DNA from: Cannabis sativa
Taxonomy: Eukaryota > Streptophyta > Magnoliopsida > Rosales > Cannabaceae
Assembly (NCBI RefSeq): GCF_029168945.1
Contig: NC_083607.1
Span: 31,357,257-31,421,256 of the forward strand
Length of the DNA: 64,000 nucleotides
Direction: 5' to 3'
Shown here: positions 1 through 10,145 of the stretch, piece by piece
Position numbering within the stretch: the stretch's first letter is position 1
Layout: each line of letters opens with the position of its first letter
Translations under genes and position numbers: made by a program
Notes under the pieces: generated by a model
The model's input: the letters and a program-made list of their open reading frames with translations, nothing else
The model's database searches: none
What the model was told of the DNA's origin: nothing

Positions 1-1325
1 CAAATTTTATTTCTATTTTCTCAAAAACGCCAATTTTCCAATTCTAACCTTTTAAATGCCAAAACTAATTATTTAATAACTAAAATATATTATTAAATAA
101 TATTGTCATTTAATTTAATTATTAATTAGACATATAAAGTCCATTAATAAATAAATAAACCTAGAAACTCTTTTCTTTACAATTTCACCCTTGCTTAGTG
201 AAAATTCATAAAATTAGACATAGTCTAACTTTAGAATTATAATTGATCAATCACGAATCAATTAATGAGTCTTACAAGCAAAATGTTCTCAACTAGAATG
301 GGGACCATGGATCTATATGCTGAGCTTCCAATAAGTGAACCAAATTTACCAAGTAAATTCCTACTTATTAATTCTTCGTTGAATCCACTCTTAGAACTTA
401 GAATTGCACTCTCAGACTTATATAGAGCATATTGTATGTTTCACGATATCAATATGCTATCTCATTTAACCATTGTTATAATCTTATTGTGATTTAAAGA
501 TCCTCTATATAGATGATCTACATCGAGATGGGATTTCTTTACCGTTCTCACCCCTCAATGTATTTTGCCCCTTAAAACACTTAGCTACCTGTAAATGGTG
601 TTTAGTGATCTAATAATTAGTCAGTTAAACAAGAGCTCATCCATTTACTTCTATTTTCTAAGCTCGAAGGGAATCATCACTTGACTTCTATACACCAGTA
701 GAAGCTATAGATTCCATATTTATGTTCAGCACTCCCACTCAATCATACTATCATGTTCCCAAAATATACGTATCACCCTGACCCAAAAGTAGGCTTAACT
801 AATAAATCTAAGAACATGAATAGCACTCGTTAGTTGAGCCTAAGCATATCAGGATTTAGATTCTTTTAATCTTAAGATCAACTACTGATATTGACTTGGA
901 AAGATATGTATAACGGTAAGTTTGTAATATCTTAACTTAGTTGCAATATCGGTCCAGTCCAATGTATACTCCATACATTCGAAACTAGTATACTTTACTA
1001 ATGTCCTGGAAAGAACATAACACTTACTCCAAGTGTAAGTATACATCATCGCTGATTATCACATTAGTGTAAATCCAATAACACTGATGAAACAGGGACC
1101 AAGTCTTTTGATTCATATGATCACAATCACATTCCATTGTGCTGACGATACTGTAATTGTGAATAAACATATGATCTGGATTTAACTAATTTTGTGTGTG
1201 TGAATGTAATAAACATATTAAACCATTAGCATGTAAAATTCACGCAAACATCAATCACTTCAAATTTCTTATATTGATAACTAATCAGATTGTAAAGAGT
1301 TTTATTTAGGGCATAAAACCCAACA
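1..1325 (-). mobile_element. LTR of A/B-type retrotransposon, minus strand, cut by window edge
   Basis: Read on the minus strand, this block starts at 1325 with the same terminus as the other LTRs here (TGTTGGGTTTTATGCCCTAA) and continues through the same landmarks: the TATAGCTTCTA box region, the segment around 'gaggaattaataag', and the 'ccatggtcccc' block near 300. Details such as the region around 440 resemble family B more than A. The LTR 3' end lies beyond the left edge, so a PBS cannot be seen. Sequence to the right of 1325 shows no purine tract, so this is either a 5' LTR or a solo LTR. No protein is encoded. Confidence 0.85.
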
Positions 1326-1953
1326 AACATGCCATCATAATTCCCTCAGAAACTATTGAGTAAATAGAGAACTTACTAGCTAATGAAGCAGAAGGGCTTG
1401 GTGTGGCGTCCTTAGTAGGAAAAATAATGTCTGACGATAGCAGCGTTCCAATGTGACTAGGAAAGAAGAAAAATAGAAGGGATATGGGTTAACAGGTAAG
1501 AAGAGTGAAAAAAAAAAAGTGGCTATCGTAGGTATTTATGGGATGATAGGGAATGGGCGCATTGCACATGAAGCAAACGCTTCAGTTCACCCCGAGAGAC
1601 ACCCAGTGATTGGGTGTGAGAAGCTAAAAGAGCGCTTTGCTTCCCAACATATAGCTCCCATCATTGCATGCATCGTGAAGAACACTCAGTAAGTGAGAAG
1701 ATTTCCTAAGTCCAATTGCTGCCATTTTGCGCTTCCAAGGAACACGCGCTCCGCACGTGCACGAAAATCCAAAAAATCAGAATTTGACACTCTGACAAAA
1801 AAGTGGGAAAAATCATGTCTCCTACATAATGGCACTACAATTTGACGGCCAATGATGCCATACATTAAAGGGCTCATCATAATTAAGGATAATTAATGGC
1901 GCTACAATTTGACGCCCAATGATGGCATGTCTCGGAATCTTGGGGGTAAATAT
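1326..1953. other. Flanking non-coding DNA left of element A1
   Basis: No coding region is supported. This segment and the one at 39795 onwards were contiguous before A1 inserted: the 5 bp aatat at 1949-1953 recur at 39790-39794. It contains a 35-bp imperfect direct repeat. Its base composition is more even than that of the surrounding elements. It may be part of an older Ty3/gypsy element continuing at 39795, but no coding motif shows this. Confidence 0.6.
1827..1928 (+). repeat. Imperfect 35-bp direct repeat (two copies)
   Basis: Copies at 1827-1861 and 1894-1928 begin TAATGGC and share ACAATTTGACG and CCAATGATG. They differ at about three positions and are spaced 67 bp apart. No known element terminus is recognised. 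Confidence 0.7.
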
Positions 1954-2945
1954 TGTTGGGTTTTATGCCCTAAATAAAACTCATTTCAATATAATCAGAT
2001 TTACTTATTAATATAGATCAGAAATAACATTTAATGTTGCATGGTTCACATGATTTATTTTATGATTATATGTACATAATGTATGAATTCATCTGAAACC
2101 CTTTTCACATACTTGATCCTGTTTATTGTGCTGTCAACACATTGGAAAGTAAACATGACTATGTGAATAAAGTTTCCTAAATTTATCAGACATAGTGTTT
2201 TACTTATATGATAATCTACAACAGAGTTTACTTGCATTTGGAGAAGTGCTATGTTCTTTCTAGAGCATTGGTTAAAGTAAAGCTCAGGTTGGATGCATGC
2301 AGTATGCATCGGAAGGGACCGACATTGAACTTTGACTTAGATTTATTAAACTTACCGTAATATCTATTCAAGTCAATATCACCTAGTTGATCCTAGATCA
2401 AATGATCTTAATCATGTTATGATTAGGTTCAATCTCAAGAGACTATTTGTGTTCTTTGATTTGTTAGTTAAGCCTACTCTTAGGTCAGGGTGATACGTAC
2501 ATTTTTGGAACAAGGTAGTGCAATTGAGTGGGAGCGCTAACATAAACATGGAATCTATAGCTTCTATCTTGCGAATAGTAAGTAAAGGATGATCTCCTTC
2601 GAGCTTGACCAAACGAAAATAAATGGTGGAGATCTCATTTCACATAAGCTGAAATATCATTTATACGGGGTTAAGTGTTTTAAGGATTACATACATTGTA
2701 GGGTGTAACGGTAATCTAATCCCTTTATAGTGTAGATCATTCATATAGAGGATCATTGATCAAATTAGGATTATAACAATGGATAACTAATGATGTGTCT
2801 ATATGGTGGAACATATAGAGCATTCTATATACTGAGAGAGCAATTCTAAGTTCTATGCGTGGATTCAACGAAGAATTAATAAGTTAGTGAATTTTAGTAA
2901 TAAATTCTTGATCTACTTATTGGAAGCTCGGTTATATAGACCCAT

Positions 2946-5172
2946 TGTAAAGCCCGCTTAGTTAATTTGGAAATTAGCAGTTGTTTATGTTTAATTATGA
3001 AATTATTTATAGCTATTTAAATAATTTATTACTGTTATTTATGGAATTCAGAAATGCATGATCATGTCATCAGTAGTTTTTATATTTCGCATTTCCGGTG
3101 TCCGGTATTTTGGAACTCGGCGTTTGGCTCAGTAGAAATCACAACTTAGTATGTTAGTATTTTGGGGACGGGTTTTAGACATTGGGATGTCGGGAATGGC
3201 CGGGAATTTAGAATGTCCCAAAAATACCCCTTTAGTGTGATTTATGTGGTTTTATGGTGGAGGGGCAAATTGGTCTTTTTGCCCCATTAGTATTTTGTCT
3301 TCTAGTGAGTTTATTAATTAAAAATTAAATGTTTAATTATTTATTAATTGGCTGAAATGAATGTTATATGTGTATTTGATTTCATTTCTTCATTTTACCA
3401 AAAAAATCTCAAAGTTAGAAAAAAATAGAAAACTCTCTCTTTTTCCTCTCTCTTTTCGGCTGGGTGCTTGGGGTTCAAGGGCTGGGATTTTCTTTGATTT
3501 TCAAGCTAGATTCAACCTAATTTGGGAGCTCTTGATTGTGGTAAGTGATTTCTAACTTCTCTTTGTGTTTTCTTGTGTTTTAAGAAAGTATGATGATGAT
3601 GCATGCATGATTTTTAGTTGTTATTGCTGCTGTGATTCTTGTTGTTTTTCTGAGGTTCAAAGCATGATTATTTAGTGTTAATTGAGTTGTTTGAAGCATG
3701 ATTAGCTAGATTGTTAAAGCTTTGAGTTTTCTATGCAAAAATGTGGTTTTTGGAAGGAAAATGTTGTGAATATGTTCTGTGATGTTGCTGTTGTTTCTAT
3801 TTGTTTTCAGAGGCTTAGTTAAGCTTGTTTAAGTAAGTTTAGATGGATTTGATTGCATGCTAGCTAGGTTTGCTCAAGTTTGAGTTTAGAACTCAAAGCT
3901 TGAGCTCTAATGGTGATTTTTGAATTCGTGCAATCTGGGTGGTTTTGTTGCTTTGGATTTGTTCTAGGGGAGGTATAGAACAGGTCTGGAAGGTTTCATG
4001 TGATTTGGGGTTGAATTGTGCAAGTTATGAATTTTTATGTTTGCTGCCTGCGAGGAACCGGAATTCCGGTTGTGCATCCGGAATTCCAGATGAGTGTTCT
4101 GAATTTTCCCAGAACCGGAATTCCGGTTGGGCAACCGGTCTACCGGTTGGGGAATTTTTCCGAACCCTTGTTTTCCTCGTTTTTAGGTTTTTAGGGGTAT
4201 TGCCATGCTTTTTATCGATAGGGAAACTTTTAGTTTCAAGTTTTAGTCCCCGGGAAGTGATTTAGCGTATCACTTATAGCGTTGTGATTTTTATGGTTTA
4301 GGAGCCGATGTCCGCCGCTCGGCTTCGGTTCCGGTCGGGTTGACGGCACACACGAAATCGGAATCCGTAAGATTAGTATAACGGTATGCATATGTAGATT
4401 ACATGTTTAGCGTGCATGTAGGAAGCCCGCTAGATTACATTAGTTATGTATTTAGGCTTCGAACCATCCAACCCCGTCACGTCGGTACGGTGGAGTATGA
4501 CCGGCGGCGGAGTATGACCGGTTCGACCGATCAGCCGACACTTGGTTGGTGGTTCGGTCTTATTGACTTATCCGGTCGGTACAGCTGGAGTATGACCAAG
4601 CCGGAGTATGACCAGGTTCGACCGATCGTGAGGATACTTGTCAATAGTACCGTCCCCTGAACGTTCAAAACTCAGTACCAGGTTGGACATGGCAGTACTA
4701 GCTCAGTACCATGTTGGACATGGCAAGAGCGGGACTCGGTATCGTGTTGGACACGGCGAGTTAGATTTATGTATGATATTATTATGCTTTTCTTGCGAGT
4801 CCGTCGACTCACGGTTTATGTTCATGTGTAGGTAAAGGCAAGGCCGTAGCCGATGGACCGTGAGCGAGCTTATGAGATTGTACATGTCGGGGCGGTTAGG
4901 CACTGGAGCGTACGATCCTCGGGACGACAAGGCCGAGATTTTTGTAACTGTCGTTAGACGACTTTTATTTTGATGTAATAGTTAAACAGTGAAACTTTTG
5001 TAAATATTTTTATAAATCGGGATCCCGGGACTTTTGTAAAATGGTTTATAAGTTTAATGAAAAAGCAAAATTTTAATTAATCACGTTTTTCCATAAACCT
5101 CGTTGATTAGCAACGAGCTGCACAGTACGTTTAAAAATCACGTAATACGCCTAAGATAGTTAGGGTGTTACA
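2946..5172 (+). repeat. 5' LTR of gypsy element
   Basis: The first 1.1 kb differs from the 3' LTR at only two sites seen, both CpG to TG/CA changes. The last ~200 bp (4960-5172) looks identical. Between about 4070 and 4950 the copies differ by many substitutions and small indels. That middle part is GC-rich, with dyads of the CCGGAATTCCGG type near 4056-4125 and tandem copies of short units (GAGTATGACC near 4492-4615; GTTGGACATGGCA near 4683-4756). No convincing protein is encoded; short open stretches here are accidental. Confidence 0.93.
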
Positions 5173-5175
5173 ATT

Positions 5176-5188
5176 TGGTATCGTAGCC
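5176..5188 (+). promoter_or_regulatory. Primer binding site of gypsy element
   Basis: TGGTATCGTAGCC lies three bases after the LTR end. It matches the common plant initiator-methionine tRNA PBS (TGGTATCAGAGCC) at 11 of 13 positions. It would prime minus-strand DNA synthesis. Confidence 0.8.
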
Positions 5189-5458
5189 GCTGTGTTGTCT
5201 TCCGAAGATCGTCACGACATGTACAATCATCATCAGCAGTTAGCTCGGTTCACGGTTCAGTAAGCCTTTATTGCTTTAGTAGTTTATTTTATTCGGTTAT
5301 GAAAAAAAAAGAAAAGCCTGTTAGGAAGCATGTTAGTAGCCTGATAGTAGAATAGGCGCATGTTTCATTTCTAATTTCCAAATTAAGCGGCATTAGTAAG
5401 CTCGCCTTGAATACGACCTGATATGCCAACTCTTGGTTTCGCAGGCGGTTCTAGCTAG

Positions 5459-6660
5459 ATGGACGCCAGGCGGAGTACCAGGAGTCAGGGCAACTCCGTA
5501 GGGTCGAATCAGGGACAGGGAGCTCAGTTTCCCCCACCTGCTAGGGGCCGAGGCAGAGGTCCCCGAGGCAGGGCTCGTGGCCGGGGTGATGAGAACCCGC
5601 CACAGGCTGCCCAGGGCTCCCCGGCCGATCGGGGAGCCCCGGCCGGGAGTTACGGTTTGCGGAGATGCAAGCCCGGATCGAAGAACAAGACCTCGATATT
5701 CGCAGGTTGAGACGGCGGGGTGCTCTGCCGGTTCCTGTGCCCGTAGTTCCAGCGGCACCTGCCCCTGCTGCCCAGGCCGAGATAGTGGTGGCGGCCCATA
5801 GATTGGAACCATTGTATGAGCGGTTCCGGAAGCAAGCACCTCCGGTATTCCTGGGAGGTCCGAACGTGATGAAAGCCGAACAGTGGCTAACGGTGATTAC
5901 CAGAATCCTGAATTTCATGGGTGTCACCGGTAACGACAGAGTGGTGTGCGCCACGTTTCAGTTCCAGGAGGATGCCCTGGTATGGTGGGACATGGTGTCT
6001 CAGATTCACGATGTCACCACCATGACCTGGGAAAGGTTTCAAGAACTCTTCAACGCGAAATATTACAATGAGGCGGTCAGAAGCGCCAAGAGGAAAGAGT
6101 TCGTTCACCTGACCCAGCGGGAGAACATGAGCGTCACTGAGTATACTACTCAGTTTGACCGGTTGGCGAGGTTAGCCTCGGGAATTGTGCCGACCGACTT
6201 CAGCAGGAAGGAGAAGTATCTGGACGGGTTGAATCCCAAGATTAGGCATGACCTGATGATTACCACCGACGACAGCACCACCTATGCTCAGATGGTGGAG
6301 AAGGCACTGCGAGCTGAGGGCGCAGTGGGGTGCATGTCAGATTCAGTCAGTACTCCGGTTGGTGGCGGGGCTCCTACCCCTCCTGCATCAGGCTTTAGCA
6401 GGGGGAGTAGTGGTTCGGCCCTTGATCAGAGGAAGAGAGCGCCCACTGCTTCCGGCGGCTCGAGTCAGAACAAGAGGTTCCGGGGGAACCAGAACAGAGG
6501 GAGTCGTCCTGGTGGTACTGAGACCCGATTCTCCTATCCCGAGTGCCCTAGCTGCAAGAGGCATCATCGGGGTGAGTGCAAGGGGCAGGGATGCTTTCAT
6601 TGTGGCATGCCCGGACACTTCAAGAGGGAATGTCCCCAGCTCCGCCGGAGGCACCGAGAG
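5459..6660 (+). CDS. Gag segment (capsid and CCHC zinc knuckle), frame-broken near 5650
   Basis: The start at 5459 opens an Arg/Gly-rich N-terminus in frame 2. The frame then changes near 5650 to frame 1, where the Retrotrans_gag capsid domain is clear, with landmarks AEQWL, VWWDM, FQELFNAKYYNEA and LDGLNPKIRHDL. After a low-complexity Ser/Gly/Arg linker comes one zinc knuckle, CFHCGMPGHFKREC (C-X2-C-X4-H-X4-C), at about 6591-6632, which binds RNA. The true frame leaves frame 1 just after the knuckle, near 6640-6660; the remaining frame-1 translation to 6933 is noise. Capsid of a retrotransposon particle. Confidence 0.88.
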
Positions 6661-7481
6661 CTCCGGCGATACCTACTCCAGCCAGGGTATTCGCTATCAC
6701 GCAGGCTGATGCAGATGCCAGCCCATCAGTTGTTACAGGTCAGCTTTTTATTAACAACTCGCTTTATTCAGTGCTGTTTGATTCTGGGGCTACACATTCT
6801 TATGTGGCGGCCAGAGTCTTTAGTAAGTTGGGTAGACCCTTTGATAGATATGAATCAGGGTTTGGAACCCTGTTACCTGGCGGAGAATTGGTTATCTCCA
6901 ATAGGTGGATTAGGTCTATGCCGATCAGGATAGATGGTAGAGAGTTAAGCGGCCGATCGATAGAGATGAGCTTAGTCGAATTTGATATTATTTTAGGAAT
7001 GGATTTCCTATCTAAATATTCGGCGAGCATTGACTGTAAGAAGAAGATGGTGGTCTTCCAACCGGAAAGTGAAGAACCGTTTGTATTTGTGGGTTCGGTT
7101 CAGGGATCTCGGATCCCGGTGATCTCGGCTATGTCAGCGAGAGAATTATTGCACGGTGGGTGCTTAGGGTTTCTGGCCGTGGTGGTGGACACCACTCGGC
7201 CAGACACCATTCGGCCAGAGGACATTAGAGTGGTTCGGGAATTTTTGGACGTCTTTCCCGAAGAACTTCCAGGGTTACCACCTCAGCGGGAGATCGATTT
7301 CGTGATTGACTTGGCACCAGGGGTGGATCCGGTTTCCAAAGCCCCGTATAGGATGGCTCCAGCTGAACTTAAGGAATTAAAGATTCAGCTCCAAGGGTTG
7401 CTTGACATAGGGTTCATTCGGCCCAGTGTGTCACCACAGGGAGCCCGGTTTTGTTCGTCAAGAAGAAGGATGGATCTATGA
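6650..7481 (+). CDS. Protease and start of reverse transcriptase (gypsy pol segment 1)
   Basis: In frame 3 the retropepsin-like aspartic protease is recognised by [12 protein letters not shown] (catalytic D-S-G at about 6779) and by the second conserved block [11 protein letters not shown]. It is followed by the linker [18 protein letters not shown] and the RT entry motif [12 protein letters not shown]. The open stretch extends upstream to 6576 in this frame, but the part overlapping the zinc knuckle is a shadow of gag. The segment ends by frameshift in the RT fingers at about 7440-7455, at a run of C residues before the [10 protein letters not shown] block. Confidence 0.9.
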
Positions 7482-8233
7482 GGATGTGCATCGACTACAG
7501 AGAGTTGAACAAGCTGACGGTGAAGAATAAATATCCATTACCTAGGATCGATGACTTGTTCGATCAGCTTCAGGGGAAGACGGTCTTTTCTAAGATTGAC
7601 CTCCGTTCGGGTTATCATCAGTTGAGAATCCGAGAGGAGGACATTCCAAAGACGGCTTTCCGCACTAGGTATGGACACTACGAGTTTCTGGTTATGTCAT
7701 TCGGACTAACCAATGCTCCTGCAGCATTCATGGACCTGATGAATAGAGTATTCAAGGATTTCCTCGATATCTGTGTGATTGTGTTTATCGACGACATCCT
7801 CGTGTACTCTCAATCAGAAGAGGAGCATGAGTTACATCTTCAGATGGTACTGCAACGACTTCGAGAACATAAGCTCTACGCCAAGTTCAAGAAATGTGAG
7901 TTCTGGTTGTCTCAGGTGTCCTTCCTAGGGCACATTGTGAGTAAAGATGGGATCAAGGTGGATCCCGGGAAGATTGAATCCGTCAGAGATTGGCCGAGAC
8001 CGAAGACAGTGACAGAGATCAGAAGCTTCTTGGGATTAGCTGGGTATTACCGTAGGTTCGTGGAGGGGTTCTCCAAAATTTCAATGCCCCTAACCGAGCT
8101 TACAAAGAAGAATCAGCGATTTATCTGGTCAGATAAATGCGAAGCTAGTTTTCGTGAGCCGAAACGAGAGGTTGATTACCGCACCGTACTAGCTTTGCCT
8201 TCGGACAAGGAGAAGTTCGTAGTCTCATTGTGA
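7451..8233 (+). CDS. Reverse transcriptase core (gypsy pol segment 2)
   Basis: This frame-2 segment carries the RT fingers and palm: [41 protein letters not shown] (first catalytic Asp), [15 protein letters not shown], and the active-site box [10 protein letters not shown], the plant chromovirus version of YXDD. The thumb continues with [12 protein letters not shown] and [12 protein letters not shown]. The catalytic residues all look intact. The frame is lost near 8229, just before the RNase [10 protein letters not shown] entry. Confidence 0.93.
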   Translation: MFVKKKDGSMRMCIDYRELNKLTVKNKYPLPRIDDLFDQLQGKTVFSKIDLRSGYHQLRIREEDIPKTAFRTRYGHYEFLVMSFGLTNAPAAFMDLMNRVFKDFLDICVIVFIDDILVYSQSEEEHELHLQMVLQRLREHKLYAKFKKCEFWLSQVSFLGHIVSKDGIKVDPGKIESVRDWPRPKTVTEIRSFLGLAGYYRRFVEGFSKISMPLTELTKKNQRFIWSDKCEASFREPKREVDYRTVLALPSDKEKFVVSL

Positions 8234-9446
8234 CGCATCCAAACAGGGTTTGGGGTGCGTATTGATGCAAGCCGATCGGGTTATCGCTTATGCCTCCCGT
8301 CAGTTAAAGGATTATGAACAGCGATACCCGACTCATGATTTAGAATTGGCCGCAGTGGTTTTTGCACTGAAGATTTGGCGGCATTACCTTTATGGGGAGA
8401 AGTGTGAGATCTATACCGACCATAAAAGTCTCAAGTATTTCTTTACTCAAAAAGATTTGAACATGAGACAAAGGCGTTGGTTGGAATTAGTGAAGGATTA
8501 CGATTGCGAGATCCTCTATCATCCCGGAAAAGCCAATGCAGTGGCTGATGCCCTGAGTAGAAAGGGTCCCGGGCAAGTAGCTAGCATGGTTCAGATCTCA
8601 CCCCAGCTAGCAGAGGATATGGTTAGATCCAGCATTGAGTTTGTGGTAGGTCAGCTTCACAACTTAACGCTGCAATCTGATCTGTTGGAAAGAATAAAGG
8701 TTGCTCAGATGACAGATCCGGAGTTAGTGAAGATCCGAGATGAGGTATTGGCTGGTCAAGCCAAAGACTTTTCAGTGTCAGATAGTGGGATGCTTTTGTA
8801 TAAAGCCAGGGTTTGTGTTCCGAACAGTGTGGAACTTAGAAATGAGATCTTTGAGGAGGCTCATTCTACTCCATATTCTCTGCATCCCGGCACCACCAAG
8901 ATGTACCAAGATTTGAAACCATACTTCTGGTGGGACGGTATGAAGAAGAATTTGGTAGAATTCGTATCGAGATGCCTCACTTGTCAGCAGATCAAGGCTG
9001 AACATCAGAGACCAGCAGGGTTGTTGCAGCCTCTAACCCTACCAGAATGGAAATGGGAGGATATTACGATGGATTTTGTGGTCGGGTTACCTAGGACCAC
9101 GGGTTTGCATGATTCCATCTGGGTAGTGGTGGACCGATTTACGAAATCTGCTCATTTTCTGCCGGTTAGAACAACATTTTCAGTGGATCAGTTGGCAGAA
9201 CTGTACGTCAGAGAGATAGTGAGACTTCACGGGGTACCGAAGTCTATAGTTTCGGACAGGGATCCGAAGTTCACCTCCAAATTTTGGCAAAGTTTGCAAC
9301 GGGCAATGGGTACGAAGCTAAAATTCAGTACAGCATTCCATCCTCAGACAGATGGTCAGTCCGAAAGGACAATTCAGATATTGGAGGATATGTTGAGAGC
9401 CTGTGTTATGGACTTTGAGGGTTCATGGAGTAAAGATCTACCGTGA
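8229..9446 (+). CDS. RNase H and integrase (gypsy pol segment 3)
   Basis: In frame 3 the RNase H domain begins at about 8229 (DASKQG) and runs through [20 protein letters not shown] and the [14 protein letters not shown] end. The integrase zinc-binding region follows ([17 protein letters not shown] ... [11 protein letters not shown]). The integrase core has [10 protein letters not shown] (first Asp), [13 protein letters not shown] (second Asp) and [14 protein letters not shown] (Glu), so the D,D-E triad is complete. The segment ends at 9446 through a one-base loss in the [15 protein letters not shown] block. Confidence 0.93.
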   Translation, partial: CDASKQGLGCVLMQADRVIAYASRQLKDYEQRYPTHDLELAAVVFALKIWRHYLYGEKCEIYTDHKSLKYFFTQKDLNMRQRRWLELVKDYDCEILYHPGKANAVADALSRKGPGQVASMVQISPQLAEDMVRSSIEFVVGQLHNLTLQSDLLERIKVAQMTDPELVKIRDEVLAGQAKDFSVSDSGMLLYKARVCVPNSVELRNEIFEEAHSTPYSLHPGTTKMYQDLKPYFWWDGMKKNLVEFVSRCLTCQQIKAEHQRPAGLLQPLTLPEWKWEDITMDFVVGLPRTTGLHDSIWVVVDRFTKSAHFLPVRTTFSVDQLAELYVREIVRLHGVPKSIVSDRDPKFTSKFWQSLQRAMGTKLKFSTAFHPQTDGQSERTIQILEDMLRACVMDFEGSWSKDLP

Positions 9447-10144
9447 TAGAATTCTCGTACAACAACAGTTACCAGAGTACGATAGGGATGGCACCCTACG
9501 AACTGTTGTACGGTAGAGAGTGTAGATCCCCTATCCACTGGGATGAGACAGGGGAGAGGAAATACCTAGGTCTAGAGTCAGTTCAGCGGACCAATGAGGC
9601 AATAGAAAAGATAAAAGCTAGAATGCTTGCCTCACAGAGCAGACAGAAGAGTTACGCAGATCCGAAACGTAAGGATTTTGAGTTCCGAGTAGGGGACCAT
9701 GTGTTTTTGCGAGTATCTCCGATGAAGGGGATTAAACGTTTCGGGAAAAGAGGCAAGTTATGCCCTAGGTTTACAGGACCTTTCGAGATTCTCGAGAAGA
9801 TAGGTCAAGTGGCATATCGGTTAGCATTGCCTCCAGCCTTATCAGCAGTGCACAACGTATTCCATGTCTCAATGTTGAGAAGATACGTTTCAGACCCCTC
9901 TCATCTACTCAGTTATGAGAGTCTTCAGCTTCAGCCAGACATGTCCTATGAGGAACAGCCAGTGCAGATCCTGGATAGAAAGGATAAAGTCCTTCGGAAT
10001 AAGACCATAGCTTTGGTCAAGGTTCTCTGGAGAAACAGTAAGGTGGAAGAAGCCACCTGGGAGCTAGAGTCAGATATGAGAGCTCAATATCCAGAGTTAT
10101 TCAGGTTAGATTTCGGGGACGAAATCCTTTTAAGGGGGGGATAG
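9443..10144 (+). CDS. Integrase C-terminus with chromodomain-like tail (gypsy pol segment 4)
   Basis: In frame 2 the integrase core finishes ([23 protein letters not shown]) and leads into the GPY/F-type module ([21 protein letters not shown]) and [12 protein letters not shown]. The last 50 or so residues ([23 protein letters not shown] ... [11 protein letters not shown]) form the chromodomain-like tail of plant Tekay/Del chromoviruses, which directs insertion to chromatin. The stop at 10142-10144 overlaps the purine tract, just before the 3' LTR. Confidence 0.9.
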   Translation: MIEFSYNNSYQSTIGMAPYELLYGRECRSPIHWDETGERKYLGLESVQRTNEAIEKIKARMLASQSRQKSYADPKRKDFEFRVGDHVFLRVSPMKGIKRFGKRGKLCPRFTGPFEILEKIGQVAYRLALPPALSAVHNVFHVSMLRRYVSDPSHLLSYESLQLQPDMSYEEQPVQILDRKDKVLRNKTIALVKVLWRNSKVEEATWELESDMRAQYPELFRLDFGDEILLRGG

Positions 10145-10145
10145 T
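10131..10145 (+). promoter_or_regulatory. Polypurine tract of gypsy element
   Basis: AAGGGGGGGATAG sits immediately before the 3' LTR start at 10146 and overlaps the end of the pol frame. It would prime plus-strand synthesis. Confidence 0.85.

Larger units (their letters stand above)
5459..10144 (+). pseudogene. Gypsy gag-pol polyprotein, interrupted by about five frameshifts
   Basis: The parts of one gag-pol frame occur in the right order but in changing frames: frame 2 (5459-5710), frame 1 (5665 to about 6650), frame 3 (about 6650-7481), frame 2 (7451-8233), frame 3 (about 8229-9446), frame 2 (9443-10144). Each junction falls inside or beside a conserved domain, so a functional parent had one continuous frame. 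Shifts lie near 5650, 6650, 7450, 8229 and 9444, and each looks like a one-base loss or gain. As written the element cannot make Gag-Pol. No in-frame stop codons are needed to explain the breaks, which suggests either recent inactivation or consensus indel errors. Confidence 0.9.

Noticed and set aside
1..1325. Left and right edge LTRs as the two ends of one element enclosing the window
   Set aside because: The left copy resembles family B and the right one family A in the parts compared, and the element lengths known here are about 10 kb after removing insertions; the intervening host gene also argues against it.
3361..4265. Open frames of 64 and 108 codons in the gypsy LTR (also in the 3' LTR)
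   Set aside because: They lie in repeat and dyad sequence of an LTR, match no domain, and the second frame is altered by indels between the two LTR copies.
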